DNA from: Solanum dulcamara
Taxonomy: Eukaryota > Streptophyta > Magnoliopsida > Solanales > Solanaceae
Reading direction: 5' to 3'
Length of the DNA stretch: 64,000 nt
NCBI RefSeq assembly: GCF_947179165.1
Contig: NC_077245.1
Coordinates: 19,195,740-19,259,739, forward strand
Part shown: one piece after another, positions 1 to 10,660 of the stretch
Numbering within the stretch: the first letter of the stretch is position 1
How the letters are laid out: each line of letters starts with the position of its first letter
The notes under the pieces: generated by a model
The model's input: only the letters and a program-made list of their open reading frames with translations
The model's database searches: none
What the model was told of the DNA's origin: nothing
Position numbers and translations under genes: made by a program

Positions 1-2158
1 TGATGAGTTCATGTATTTGTTCATAGCGTTAAGGCCCTTGATGAGGGGGTTTCAGTTTTGTCGACCAGTAGTTGTTGTTGACGGTGCGCATCTTGATGGA
101 CCTTATAAAGGGACGTTTGTATCAGCTAGCACACTTGATGGGGCAGGTATTACTTTCTTATACTATTTCTTATTGAATAACAGTGTGTCATCTCATTTTT
201 CACGTTTGTTGTGATTCTAATGAATTCTAATAACTATTGTATCGCTATTATTGATTTATTAGGTTGCATATTGCCGTTGGCGTATGGTATTGTTGATACG
301 GAAAATGATGCATCATGGACGTGGTTTTTTCAGAATTTCAAGAATGCATTTGGTGAGAGGGACAATATGTGTGTTGTATCAGATAGGAACGAAAGCATAA
401 TCAAGAGTGTAAGCATGGTATTTCCCAATGTTCCTCATTTTGCATGCATATGGCATATATGGAAAAATGTGTGTACTAAATACAGAAGGAGCAAAGCTGT
501 ACTAAGTGACATCTTCTATTCAATGGCCAAAGCATACCGAAAAGATGAAGTCGATAAATTAATGGCCAAAGTTGAAAGAATCGATCAACGGGTGGCATAA
601 TATTTAAAAAATGCAGGATACGAAAAGTGGTCAAGGGTTCATGCCACTGTCAACAGGAGTAGAATGATGACTTCTAACATCGCAGAATGTATCAATGGAT
701 GTCTTGTTGAAGCACGAGAGCTGCCTATAATTGATTTTTTGGAGCAAACGAGAATGTTATTTGGTTCTTGGAACTGCAAAAATAGGGAAATAGCATCTTA
801 TACAAAACATACTTTGGGTAGAAAATTCGAAGATATCCTAGTTTCAAATACGATCAAGTGTTCGAGAATAAAGGTATACGATACATACTTTCTGATACAT
901 ATATACTGATATATCAGTTCTGGTACACGATATATACTTTCTGATACATATATACTGATACATCAGTTCTGGTACACGATACATACTTTCTGATACATAT
1001 ATACTGATACATCAGTTCTGGTACACGATACATACTTTCTGATACATATATATACTGATACATCAGTTCTGGTACACGATACATCATTTCTGTAATTGAT
1101 ACATACTTTCTGATATATATATGTGAAATTTATTTCTTGGTGGCTGATGATTCATCAGTTATGTATAACATGTGCTAATTAAATAATGAAACATCAATTA
1201 TGATACATAAGTTCTACATTTGATACATAAGTTCTGATACATATATGTAAAGATTATTTTCCTTTAGGCTGTTGATTAATCAGTTATGCATAACATGTTC
1301 TAAATATATACTGATACATCAGTGTAGATACATTAGTTGTGTAGATTATACATAAGTACTAATAGATATATGTGAAGTTTATTTATATCAGTTTGTTGCT
1401 TCGTCATTCAGGTATAGCATGTGCTCATTATACATTGATATATCAATTCGGATACATCAAATGTGTAGTTGATACATAAGTACTGACACATATAAATATA
1501 ACATATTTTAAATATATACTGATACATCAGTTCTGATACATCATTTCTGTAATTGATACATACTTTCTGACACATATATGTGAAATTTATTTCTTGCTGG
1601 CTGTTGATTCATCTGTTATGTATATCCTGTGATAATTATTACCCTTTTACATCAGTTCTGATATATAGTTGTGTATGTGAGGAAGGAGTACTGATACATA
1701 TATTTGAAATATAATTTCTGCAGGTTGTTGCTTCATCAGACTATCTTTATTCTGTTTACGAATTAGGTATAAGATACATTGCGTGTCTAGAGAGAAAAAC
1801 ATGCACTTGTGGTAGATTTCAACTAGATGAGATATCATGTCCACATGCAATTGCAGTGTTGAAGAACAAAAATATTACTGACCTGCATCCATACTATTCT
1901 GATTACTACAAACCAGAGGCGTTAGCAAATACTTATGAATTACCAATGGTTCTAATGCCAGATAAGAAAGACTGGACTGGTCCGAAGGAAATTTTGAAAG
2001 AATTTATCTTGCCGCCAATATACAAAAGGATGCTAGGAAGACCAAAGAAAGGGAGAAAAAAGTTCGCTAGTGAGAAGATAACAAGTAGCACAAATTCTTG
2101 TGGACGTTGTGGCCACGAAGGCCACAACAAAAAGACTTGTAATTTTATTCCTAAATAG
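1..2158 (+). pseudogene. MULE transposase (MuDR family), 5'-truncated by the window, one premature stop
   Basis: Three exons read in register: before 1 to 146, 263-873 and 1724-2158. Both introns start GT and end AG, and the splices restore the family text (DGAG followed by CILPLAYG; KCSRIK followed by VVASSDY). The first catalytic Asp is in DGAHLDG (codon at 80), the second in SDRNES (codon at 382), and a candidate Glu lies in NIAECIN (codon at 685). A SWIM zinc finger (CTCGRF, then SCPHA) and an intact CCHC knuckle (CGRCGHEGHNKKTC) near the end bind nucleic acid in this family, with a basic GRPKKGRKK patch between them. An in-frame TAA at 598-600 interrupts the core, so this copy is probably inactive. 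The protein would cut and rejoin transposon ends in the nucleus. Confidence 0.85.
879..1078 (+). repeat. Tandem repeat of about 49 bp, four copies, inside transposase intron 2
   Basis: The unit begins GATACATACTTTCTGATACA and ends CAGTTCTGGTACAC; it recurs four times with few changes. Looser TGATACAT-rich sequence fills the rest of the intron (874-1723). The array is wholly intronic, because the exons on either side join in phase across it. Confidence 0.85.
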
Positions 2159-2333
2159 ATATGATGTTTGTGGTATCTCGGTATACATTCTATTTGAATC
2201 ATATAATAACATCTATTTTTATATTTTATATTTGAGTTGACACGTGACATAAATATAAAAATCTTTTTTCAGTTGATATGTATCAAGATTAGTATATTTT
2301 ATTGCTATAATTTTTTTTTAAAATAAATTACAG

Positions 2334-2465
2334 GACGTCCATCGGTTCTCCTTGACTTGGATTAATGAAATCTCACATAGTTTATTTTTTGGATCGTTAT
2401 TTTCCCAAATATAACCATTCTTGTCTTTTCAACAACCATAATTATACAAGAATTGTGGGTGATAC
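2334..2465 (-). pseudogene. Degraded duplicate of the last exon of the Ulp1-like gene
   Basis: This stretch aligns base by base with 2936-3060, the terminal exon of the protease gene: both carry GGTTCTCCTTG or a close variant, then TTTTTTGGATC, then an ACAACCAT block, in the same order and spacing. It has more substitutions and small indels and no open frame. It shows a local duplication of the 3' end of the protease gene. The rest of 2159-2929 is AT-rich with scattered TGATACAT motifs; a short block (GAATTCACAAAATGTGACAC) occurs twice, near 2712 and 2887. Confidence 0.65.
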
Positions 2466-4764
2466 ATAAGATCTTATTTGATATAGGTTGTAGATTATCA
2501 TATGCAGTAAAATGTTGATAAATGCGAATCTGATACATAAGCAAGATGTATCATAAACGTTAAATCTTGAGACATGGAATTCTTATGCAAAAAATTAATG
2601 TACCGGAATTATTAAATGTTGAGAAATGAGAATTTGATACATGTGCATGATGTATCATAATAGATAAATCTTGATTCATGAAAATCTCATACACATTTAA
2701 TATGTATCAGAATTCACAAAATGTGACACTTATGAATATTATACTCGATACAAGTTTGATACAGTAGAATATAAAATATAAACTTTGATTTTATATTCGA
2801 GTTTGACACCAGAGAAAAATATACTAAATCTGATATATGGAAATATTAAAACATACTAAATCTGATACATTTAATATGTATCAGAATTCACAAAATGTGA
2901 CACTTAAAATGTTTACTATCAAAAAAAAACTATTGGACATCAATCAGTTCTCCTTGGCTTGGATAGATGTCTCTCCTAGGTTTTTTTGGATCATCGTTAT
3001 CGCTAACATAACCATCCATGGCCTTCTGACAACCATATCTCCATAAGAGTGCGACATATCTTGAATGGAAGAATTCAGCGTTTAGTCTAGTATTTGGAAT
3101 AGAAATTCCATCACTAAGATATTCAGCAAAAATGGCCAGGAAAGAAAGGAATACACAAGTTTAAAAAAAGTAAAATTGACATATGAATGATTTAGGTATA
3201 CATAATTGTTAATACTCACAAGCTGTCACTTCCCTGTTGCGCAATTCCTTCAACATACTCAACTACAAATAGGTGATGTGGTTCAAGCATGTTACCGGTT
3301 GATTTGTCCTTGTATGAATCAAGAGACGACCAATCAGTACGTTCGTTGTTGTCAAAGAAACCACTGTCTTGCAGGTATGTTGGTAGCATTGCTGCTATCT
3401 TTTGGATCTCTAGGGAATGGTTGCTACTTTTTTCGTCTAGGCGATGAATCATACACACGTATCAACCTTACTTTCAACACAACTACCGCAAGAACCCAAC
3501 GAAAATCCCTGTCGCAGTTTACTGGAATGTATACCTCATCTACCAAATGCCAGGGCAAATCGGCTGATATTGAGAAACCTCTTATTATGTTCTTCACGGA
3601 TCTCTTGTGATGAGCTGTAATAGTGGCCCTTGCCATATCTTTTTGTGTAGAAATGTTAGGTGGAAGGTGATAGTAGCGTGTGTGTGCATATTCGATGTAA
3701 ATTTTGAAAATGCAGTTTGTCGTTGTGTATCGATACTGATTGCTCAACTGCATCTTCGATTTCTTCCGAAGGTAGTAAAATATTATATCGATGTGCTGCA
3801 CATTTTAAGAAAGTATTAGTTATATAACAACTAGCATCATGTATCAGATTATGTATGTATCAGATACATTAATCTATGTATGTATCAGATACATTAATAT
3901 GTATGTATTAGGTAGTAAGTATGAGTTGTATCATATTATTTATGATAAATTTTTTACCTCATCGTTCCAGCATCTGTTCGGTTGTGACATTAGGTAGAAC
4001 CAGTTCTTATCTTTAGGAAATGCCACTACAAAGTCCATTTTTTCAAAGCCGAATGAAGAGCACTTAGATCTGTAATGATCCTCCTTCGAATTCCTAAATG
4101 GAAGCTTGTAGTTTAATAACATAATAAATATAAAACACAACTTGTATGGGTATAAGTTGAATATATCAAACTTACTTGTTGCCATGCGATTTTAGTAGTC
4201 CTTTATTTATCCATTGAGAGTAGTCTGTGACAAGCTCGGATGGGGGATGATAGCATATACCAAAACCTTCAAAAAGGTGTGTCTGATGCATAACAGCTGA
4301 CAAATTTTCCTTTCCCTTTTCACTCGACCCAAAGTTTGAAAGATACGGCGACTGTAAGATCTTTGAAGGAATCATGCTTCTTCGAAATGGTGTCTTCACA
4401 TCGTCAGACAATACATTGGCTTTTGATGGAAGAGTGGTTGGTAGCTGGCTATCGCGTAATAGACATTCATCCTGAACTTGCTCATGACTAACAGCTGTCA
4501 ATGGCATGACTGGTAATGGAAGTCCGTATATTAGAGCATCTATCACATCCAGAGTTTCGGTCGAAAATGGTGTTGAAGTATTGGATTCCGATGTGCTTGG
4601 TTTGATTTTTTCTTTTTCAATCTCCTCAACTTGCTCTTCTACTTTGTCAGTTTTATCATCGGCTACTTTTCCATCTTTCTTTCCAGTGTTCTACATGTAA
4701 TGTATAACGTCATTAAAAAATTAATAATGTTGACTTTATCTCAGTAATGTATCTGATATATTAC

Positions 4765-5096
4765 CTGTAATGTATCAGAATCAACAATAAGCTGATCAGT
4801 ATCTGCTCTTTGTGGTTCCATTTGGTGTGCTGATACATCCTTCAATTGTGGTGTAAAAATTAATGTTTTCGGTTCCTACAAATGTTAAAAAAAAACAATT
4901 ACTTAATAAAAAACTGCGGATATCATACATTATCTTAAAAAATCAATTACTTAATAAAAAATCTGCTGATATCATACATCATCTGCTACAATGTTATGTT
5001 GTGATACATCATCCACCTTTTGTATCTTGACGGATGGTTCATCTTCTTGGAAACATAATAACATTTACTTATGATATATATATGTACTAAATGTCT

Positions 5097-5141
<45 letters not shown>

Positions 5142-5334
5142 AAGAGGTTGAGCTTATACAATATATATATATATATAGCATCAAATTGTTCATCAATTTG
5201 TTTTTGATACATTACCTTTAATGTATTAGAATAAACCTGCTGATCAAATAATTCTGGAACATCTGCTGAAATGTTTTGTTCTGATATATTGTCCACCTGT
5301 TTTATCATGGTATCATGGTGGATGGTTCATGTCC
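4765..5334 (-). repeat. Repeated small exons in the Ulp1-like gene
   Basis: Exons at 5334-5216, about 5049-4985 and 4875-4765 are about 37 codons or fewer, phase 0, and related in sequence. They run from an EP-containing start through V-D/K-D/N-(V/I)-S and an A-D segment to a hydrophobic D-Q-x-(V/I)-(Y/V) end followed by TLK or TLQ. The middle copy has a stop and a weak acceptor. The intron text between copies is also duplicated (the ACTTAATAAAAAA block near 4902 and 4948). Repeated exon duplication seems to have lengthened the linker between DUF1985 and the protease. Confidence 0.6.
5097..5140. repeat. (AT)n microsatellite
   Basis: A pure AT dinucleotide run of about 40 bases, with a shorter one at 5160-5176, both in an intron of the Ulp1-like gene. 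Confidence 0.95.
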
Positions 5335-7589
5335 CTGAAAACATAATAACATTTACATTTGATACATGATAATGAAAAGTATCCAGAAGTTTAAAAGCAT
5401 AAATATAAAATATTACATGATGTATGTACCTTAATATCTTTCTGGACATTAGATTGGTCATTTTGTTGGGGTGGATCAGATTTATTTGCAAAATTGTGCA
5501 CCTCCAATCCAGTAGGTGCTTCTTGTTGTTCAACCACATGGAATGTTTGATCAAAATCATCTGTTTTAACTTGAGATGATGTGCCAGTCATTCGGTTTGC
5601 CATACCGTCGATGGCTTTCAAAAGATCAATGTGATTTGAATCAATTTTATTCTCCAAACGCTTGAACTTTTAGTCAACCTTGATACATGTATATGAAAAA
5701 TCAGAATGTATCACCTAATTAAAAGTATATTGTATGTGATACATCTTAAAGTAATAACTTACGTATCTCTTTAGAGACTTCTTTATGGACTTTTTCAATG
5801 CTTTGAATTGCATATGAATAATTTGATCCGAATGACCGAAAGATTCACCTTCTACAGCTGACTTCGCCCCTGGTACATTTTTAGGAGAAACATGCTTTTC
5901 TGATTCATTTGGTGGTATGAAATCCTTGTGCATGTTGGCTGTTTCTACTTGAATTGGCTTTTTAGCAGGGGAAGTCTTCATTCTTTTGGAAGGAGGTGGA
6001 AAAGATGTATCAGTGACATGACTGGATCTTTTTAATAATTCCGTGGGTGGTGTTGTTGAAAAGTCCTCAAATCCGGGGACTTCATGAAGTTTTCTAAAAT
6101 TGACCTTGGCAGTCGATGTTGAAGCTTCAGGTTTCTGTTAGCTGCCATGAATGACAATAACTTCCATTTCATATTGAGATTGGACAATGTTAGAGCATGG
6201 ATACTGCAAAACATATTGATTGATTGTCAGAAAATAATTGAATAATTGATACATGTTAATGCTGATACATAAATATGATGTATCAGAAACATTAATCCTT
6301 CATACATGAGAAACTGATAGAAAAACAACATTATCTGATACATAAATGCAGATGTATCATGAGATGTAATTCTAGATACATTATAATTTGATATATAAGA
6401 TAGAGTTTTCATGAGCTGTAAATACTGATAAATGAGTTTCTGGTACATACAATTATATGTATCAGAAAGGTTATATAAAGTATATGTATCAGATATATTA
6501 TATCTTGATATATTTATATCCCGATACATAAATATATGAGCTGATACATCTACTTTATGAATCAAATTATAATGTATCAAGGTCATGAATATATAATGTA
6601 TCTTAGATGTTATGTATAATGAATCAGTGCATAAACGAATAATATTCAAAGCATGTACCTCACTGAAGATGGTAGACATGAAGGTCTCAAATTTTGGCTT
6701 CACAGCGACAACACGCCAGTTAAGAATTCTGGGAATTTTATTACCCACTCTTACAGCAATTTCAGAGGGAACTTGAGATGCACATTCATATATCCAAACA
6801 TTCAGAGCGTATGGCATGCCGCCTAGACGATACATTTGTTTGGCATTTGAAAACTCCTGACGCATTCCTTTTATCAATTTTGAAAATGCTATTTTCCCCC
6901 ATGGATATTGCTCATACCTACCATCTTCTACCATCTTAAAATCATCAACAGATATAGGTGCATCACCTAGTTGAGAAAAAACAAAAGTGTGGATGAAATA
7001 AAGAATGACCATCTGAACAGCGTCTTCGTTTGTTTTCCATCCTCCAACTAGAAAATGCTCAACAAAACGAGCTTTGTTGACCCCATTTTTGGCACCAGGA
7101 AAATATAAAGACAATAATCTACTTGTTTGGTCATCAGAATATCGAAAGTCATTGATATTACCGGTACATCGCAAACCAGTAATGATGGCAAAATCATTTA
7201 TTGTAAATCGTAGTATATTACCCTGCACATGACGAATGTGCAATTCTTCTTTGTTTTTTTGTTCTACCTCAAGAAGTAAGAGGCATTTGATGATTTGCCC
7301 TTAAAAATTGCAGTTTGGCATATCTAAGTAGTGACCAAATATGGATTGCCTAAATAACTTTATACCTTCTTCACCTATTGATGATTCAAAATCATCAAGA
7401 AAATTAGCCCTATATGCCGTTCTGAATCTCAATGGGTGGGACGAGATCTTTTTGATGACGTATTTCATTCCCTGCATTGACATGAAAATGGTTGAATACA
7501 ACTTGAACTATATACATAAATACGATGTATCATATGCATTAAAATATCTGATGCATGAGATGAGATTCTGATACATACAGAAGATGTAT

Positions 7590-8275
7590 CAGAAACAGTT
7601 ATATATTATATTCTGATACATAAATATAGATGTATCAGATTCATTAAAACTTGAAACATCAGAAAATGACACTTACACATGATGTATCAGAAATAGTAAA
7701 TCTCCAAAAAATTACATTTGAAAAAGACATTATGTATCTGATACATAAATGTAGATGTATCAGAATCATTAAAACTTGAAATAACAGATACTGAGACTTA
7801 AAGATGATGTATCAGAAATAGTAAATCTCCAAAAAAATTCTTTTTAAAAAGACATTATGTATCTGATACATAAATGATATGTATCAGAATCATTAAAACT
7901 TGAAATAACAGAAACTGAGACTTAAACATGATGTATCAGAAATAGTAAATATCAAAAAATTGCATTTGAAAAAGACATTATGTATCTGATACATAAATGA
8001 TATGTATCAGCTTCATTAAAACTTGAAATAACAGAAACTGAGACTTAAACATGATGTATCAGAAATAGTAAATCTCCAAAAAATTGCATTTGAAAAAGAC
8101 ATTATGTATCTGATACATAAATGTATATGTATCAGAATCATTAAAACTTAAAACAACAGAAACTGAGACTTAAACATGATGTATCAGAAATAGTAAATCT
8201 CCAAAAAAATTCCTTTTAAAAAGACATTATGTATCGGATACATAAATGATATGTATCAGAATCATTAAAACATTC
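7590..8275. repeat. Tandem array of a 124-bp unit with a built-in hairpin, intron 1 of the Ulp1-like gene
   Basis: The phrase GATGTATCAGAAATAGTAAA recurs at 7681, 7806, 7930, 8053 and 8178, giving spacings of 125, 124, 123 and 125. Each unit also holds CTGATACAT, 7 bases, then ATGTATCAG, a 9-bp stem. The array lies between splice sites at 8319 and 7472 and is non-coding. Confidence 0.9.
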
Positions 8276-8899
8276 ACAAAATTTTCATTCTAAAAGAAAA
8301 AACTTAATTGAACCCATACCTTTGGAAGATTATGGCGTGTTGTAACCCCTTCAATCTTGTTGTCTATTTCTTTGGGTGCATGTTTAACTGTAGCTTTTGA
8401 CTTCAATTTCTCACGTAGCTTATTCATCACTGCTGGATTGTTACGATGTTTGGATCTAACTTCGTCGTAACCTTCCCAAGATGAATCAGAACTAGGAGAA
8501 ACAAGAATTCCTTGATTTTTATTGGATTGTTTGAGACCATGAACGGATTCCATATGTATCATTGAATGTATGAGAAACAAAAATAGAAAGATTTACAGAA
8601 GAAAGCAAATGATAAAAATTTAGAAGATTTTTCAAAGATTTTCAGAAGAAATCAAAATATACAAATTTTAGGAGAAATCAGATTGAATGAGGATGAAGTG
8701 AAATTCCATATAAGGAAAGATTAAAATATACCTTAGTTGGAACCTTGAAATTGATTAGCGGTTGAAGAGTATAAATTAACTAGAGCAAATTAGGACAAAC
8801 ATGAAGGAAGAGACGGATATATCAGTGAGGTATAGAGAGAGAAAGGAAAAAGAGGGAATTTAAAATTTTTTTAATATAAAAGAGAATAAAAGTAAATAT

Positions 8900-9950
8900 A
8901 GCATCATATCATGTGTAAAAGGGTAATTTCCCCCCAAAAAAGGGAAGCAAATCTAGCCCAAAATATGAGCCCAACCCACTTCTGACAAAAGTGAAAAATA
9001 AAGTGTAATGTATAATTAAGCCAATTTACAGCCCATTATAGCAATGAACTTAAAATAATCTTTCTTTATCACTCAAACTAGCCCAACTCGACATTTCATA
9101 TACTATTATAGCTAGCTTTTCTATTTGTGGAAATTTCACAAATAACTACTATTAAAATTTTAATAGGCTGAAATATCTATAATTTAGGTAATTACATTTC
9201 GTAACTATAGTTATAACAGTTGTTTGTATAATTCGCTTATCCATTTGTATAATTCGTTGCGAATATACAAATTCGTTTGTATAATTCGCTGACAATATAC
9301 AACAAGGTAAATATATACAAATTCTATATTTATACATTTTAGAAAAAAAATTCAGAACTTATTCAAATTAAATATATCAATATTATAATTATATACATGG
9401 TAGGGTAAGCATATATAAAATCTTTAGTTATTCAATTAGGAAATTCTGAATTTATACAAACAAATTCTAAATTTATACAATTAGAGCTTAATTATACAAA
9501 TTCTGGATAGCTATAGCTATGTATATTAATTACTAGAAAAGGTTTGCCGCGAGTGGAAATTAACTTAAACTATAACTATGTATATTAATTAACTAGTATA
9601 TGTATTCGTGTCATTTTCCCTTTGTATTTTCACACGAAAAAACCCTAGCAGATGTTATCTTATGAAGTATCAATTTTCTCGCCTTCCTCTATCTTTGTGT
9701 CTACGTTGCTTCTTCTCCAACAAAATTGACAACTTATGGCAGCTCAATAGTTTCAAACGAAGGTAAATGTTAAAGTTTGAGAGATTGTAGAATTAATTTA
9801 TCGAAAACAAATGAGAAATTTTAGGGCTATATTGGGTTTACCAATCTTAAAGGGCGGCTATTTGTGTTTTTTTCCTTATAATGTATAACAAATAGTAATA
9901 TGCTAGATCACTTTTTCATTCTTCATTCTCTCTTCGTCTTCACCAATCAA
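8900..9950. other. AT-rich intergenic stretch with short TTTGTATAATTCG repeats
   Basis: No coding sequence is evident. Between about 9217 and 9320 the phrase TTTGTATAATTCG recurs three times alternating with AATATACAA, a pattern seen in small Solanaceae non-autonomous elements. I could not define ends or a target duplication. Confidence 0.4.
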
Positions 9951-9952
9951 AC

Positions 9953-10660
9953 GTGGGTGAACAAGGATACAATGCACAACCTCAAAGGACCGTCGACCAT
10001 TTTAAACTTTTTCATTTGAGTTTAGATTCTTGTGGTCGGGCTCTTCCCCGAACCCTGCGCATAACAAGAGTTTTACTGGCTGGACTGCTCTTTTTATACT
10101 CATTACCAAAAAAATATATGTCACTTTGGGACATCTATTATCTACTGTTAGCTACACTTCTGGGGTTCGTTGTTGTAGACAAATACAAACAGAAAATTGA
10201 AGATCCCTCAATTGAGCAGAAATCAAAAGCAAGAAACATCAAAGTCACAATCTAAACATGGTTGAATTAAAGTTTTATTTTGTCAAAATCCTAGATAGAT
10301 GCTACTTCAGTAACCTCAAGCTCTCATACAGGTACAATGTCATCTAGTTTCAGATAGGAAAATCCTCTTTGCTTTGATTATCAGATCCCTTTCAGCCTTG
10401 TAGCAGTTAACCTCAAAACTCCTTACCTAAAAAAATTAGCACTCAAGAAATCTGTATCAATTCTGAACACTTCGTCTATTCTCGACTCTGTCATGAGATT
10501 GGGCATAGTGGATTGCTTACTCAAATTTCCATTATCCACTAAGAGACATGATGCTTGTGTAGGTTTTATCACTAATTGAGTACATTCTACATATACTTCC
10601 TTATGTTGTATCCCAACTAGATCACAGTTACCCATCTTCTAAAAGTTGTGAGAGGTTGCT
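9953..10660. other. Two unassigned open stretches, probably not genes
   Basis: A plus-strand frame at 9953-10255 (100 codons) contains part of a SINE and a hydrophobic stretch (LLLATLLGFVVV). A minus-strand frame at 10635-10423 reads GNCDLVGIQHKEVYVE onward. I recognise neither. The first includes repeat sequence, so coding is doubtful; the second could be a decayed gene fragment. Confidence 0.2.
10031..10094 (+). mobile_element. Au SINE fragment, 3' half
   Basis: The text CTTGTGGTCGGGCTCTTCCC and the following CGAACCCTGCGCATA match the downstream half of the Au SINEs at 19816 and 34729, but in plus orientation. The last 25 bases are diverged. Confidence 0.6.

Larger units (their letters stand above)
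2930..8580 (-). pseudogene. DUF1985 / Ulp1-like cysteine protease gene of the MULE, multi-exon, inactivated
   Basis: Exons read from high to low coordinates: 8580-8320, 7471-6659 (DUF1985 region), 6203-5763, 5678-5430, 5334-5216, a degenerate one near 5049-4985, 4875-4765, 4690-4176, 4093-3958, 3795-3220 and about 3160-2930. Nearly all junctions are GT-AG and most are phase 0. The C-terminal part matches the Ulp1/SENP peptidase fold: MDFVVAFPKDKNWFY, then WHLVDEVYIPVN, then LIRVYDS and a tail with LLWRYGCQKAMDGY. Damage: TAA at 7303-7301, 6140-6138 and 5672-5670, an 8-bp duplication at 5303-5318, and a one-base A-run frameshift near 3430. The catalytic His position reads Arg (DFRWVLAVV), and the Cys exon near 3150 has no clear acceptor. 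Ulp1 enzymes remove SUMO; the role of the transposon copies is not settled. The start could be any of three Met codons, at 8580, 8562 or 8553. Confidence 0.8.
1..8900. mobile_element. Composite Mutator-like element carrying a MULE transposase and a convergent DUF1985/Ulp1 gene
   Basis: The plus-strand transposase and the minus-strand protease gene converge and share the dispersed octamer TGATACAT and its complement, found in the introns of both and between them. Pairing a MULE transposase with an Ulp1-like gene is known for plant Kaonashi-type (KI) MULEs, which often lack long terminal inverted repeats. The left end lies before base 1. The right end is a guess: octamers stop near 8300 and coding sequence near 8580. 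No target duplication can be seen. Confidence 0.75.

Noticed and set aside
3206..3819. Plus-strand frames of 134 and 70 codons
   Set aside because: They are antisense shadows of the Ulp1 protease exon on the minus strand.
6227..6658. Open frame continuing the DUF1985 exon past 6659
   Set aside because: The continuation is intron text made of TGATACAT repeats (Tyr/Ile/His-rich readings); a clear donor GAG/GTACAT lies at 6659/6658.
7590..8275. Regular 124-bp spacing that could suggest a CRISPR-like array
   Set aside because: The genome is a plant; whole units repeat without unique spacers, and the array is within a spliced intron.
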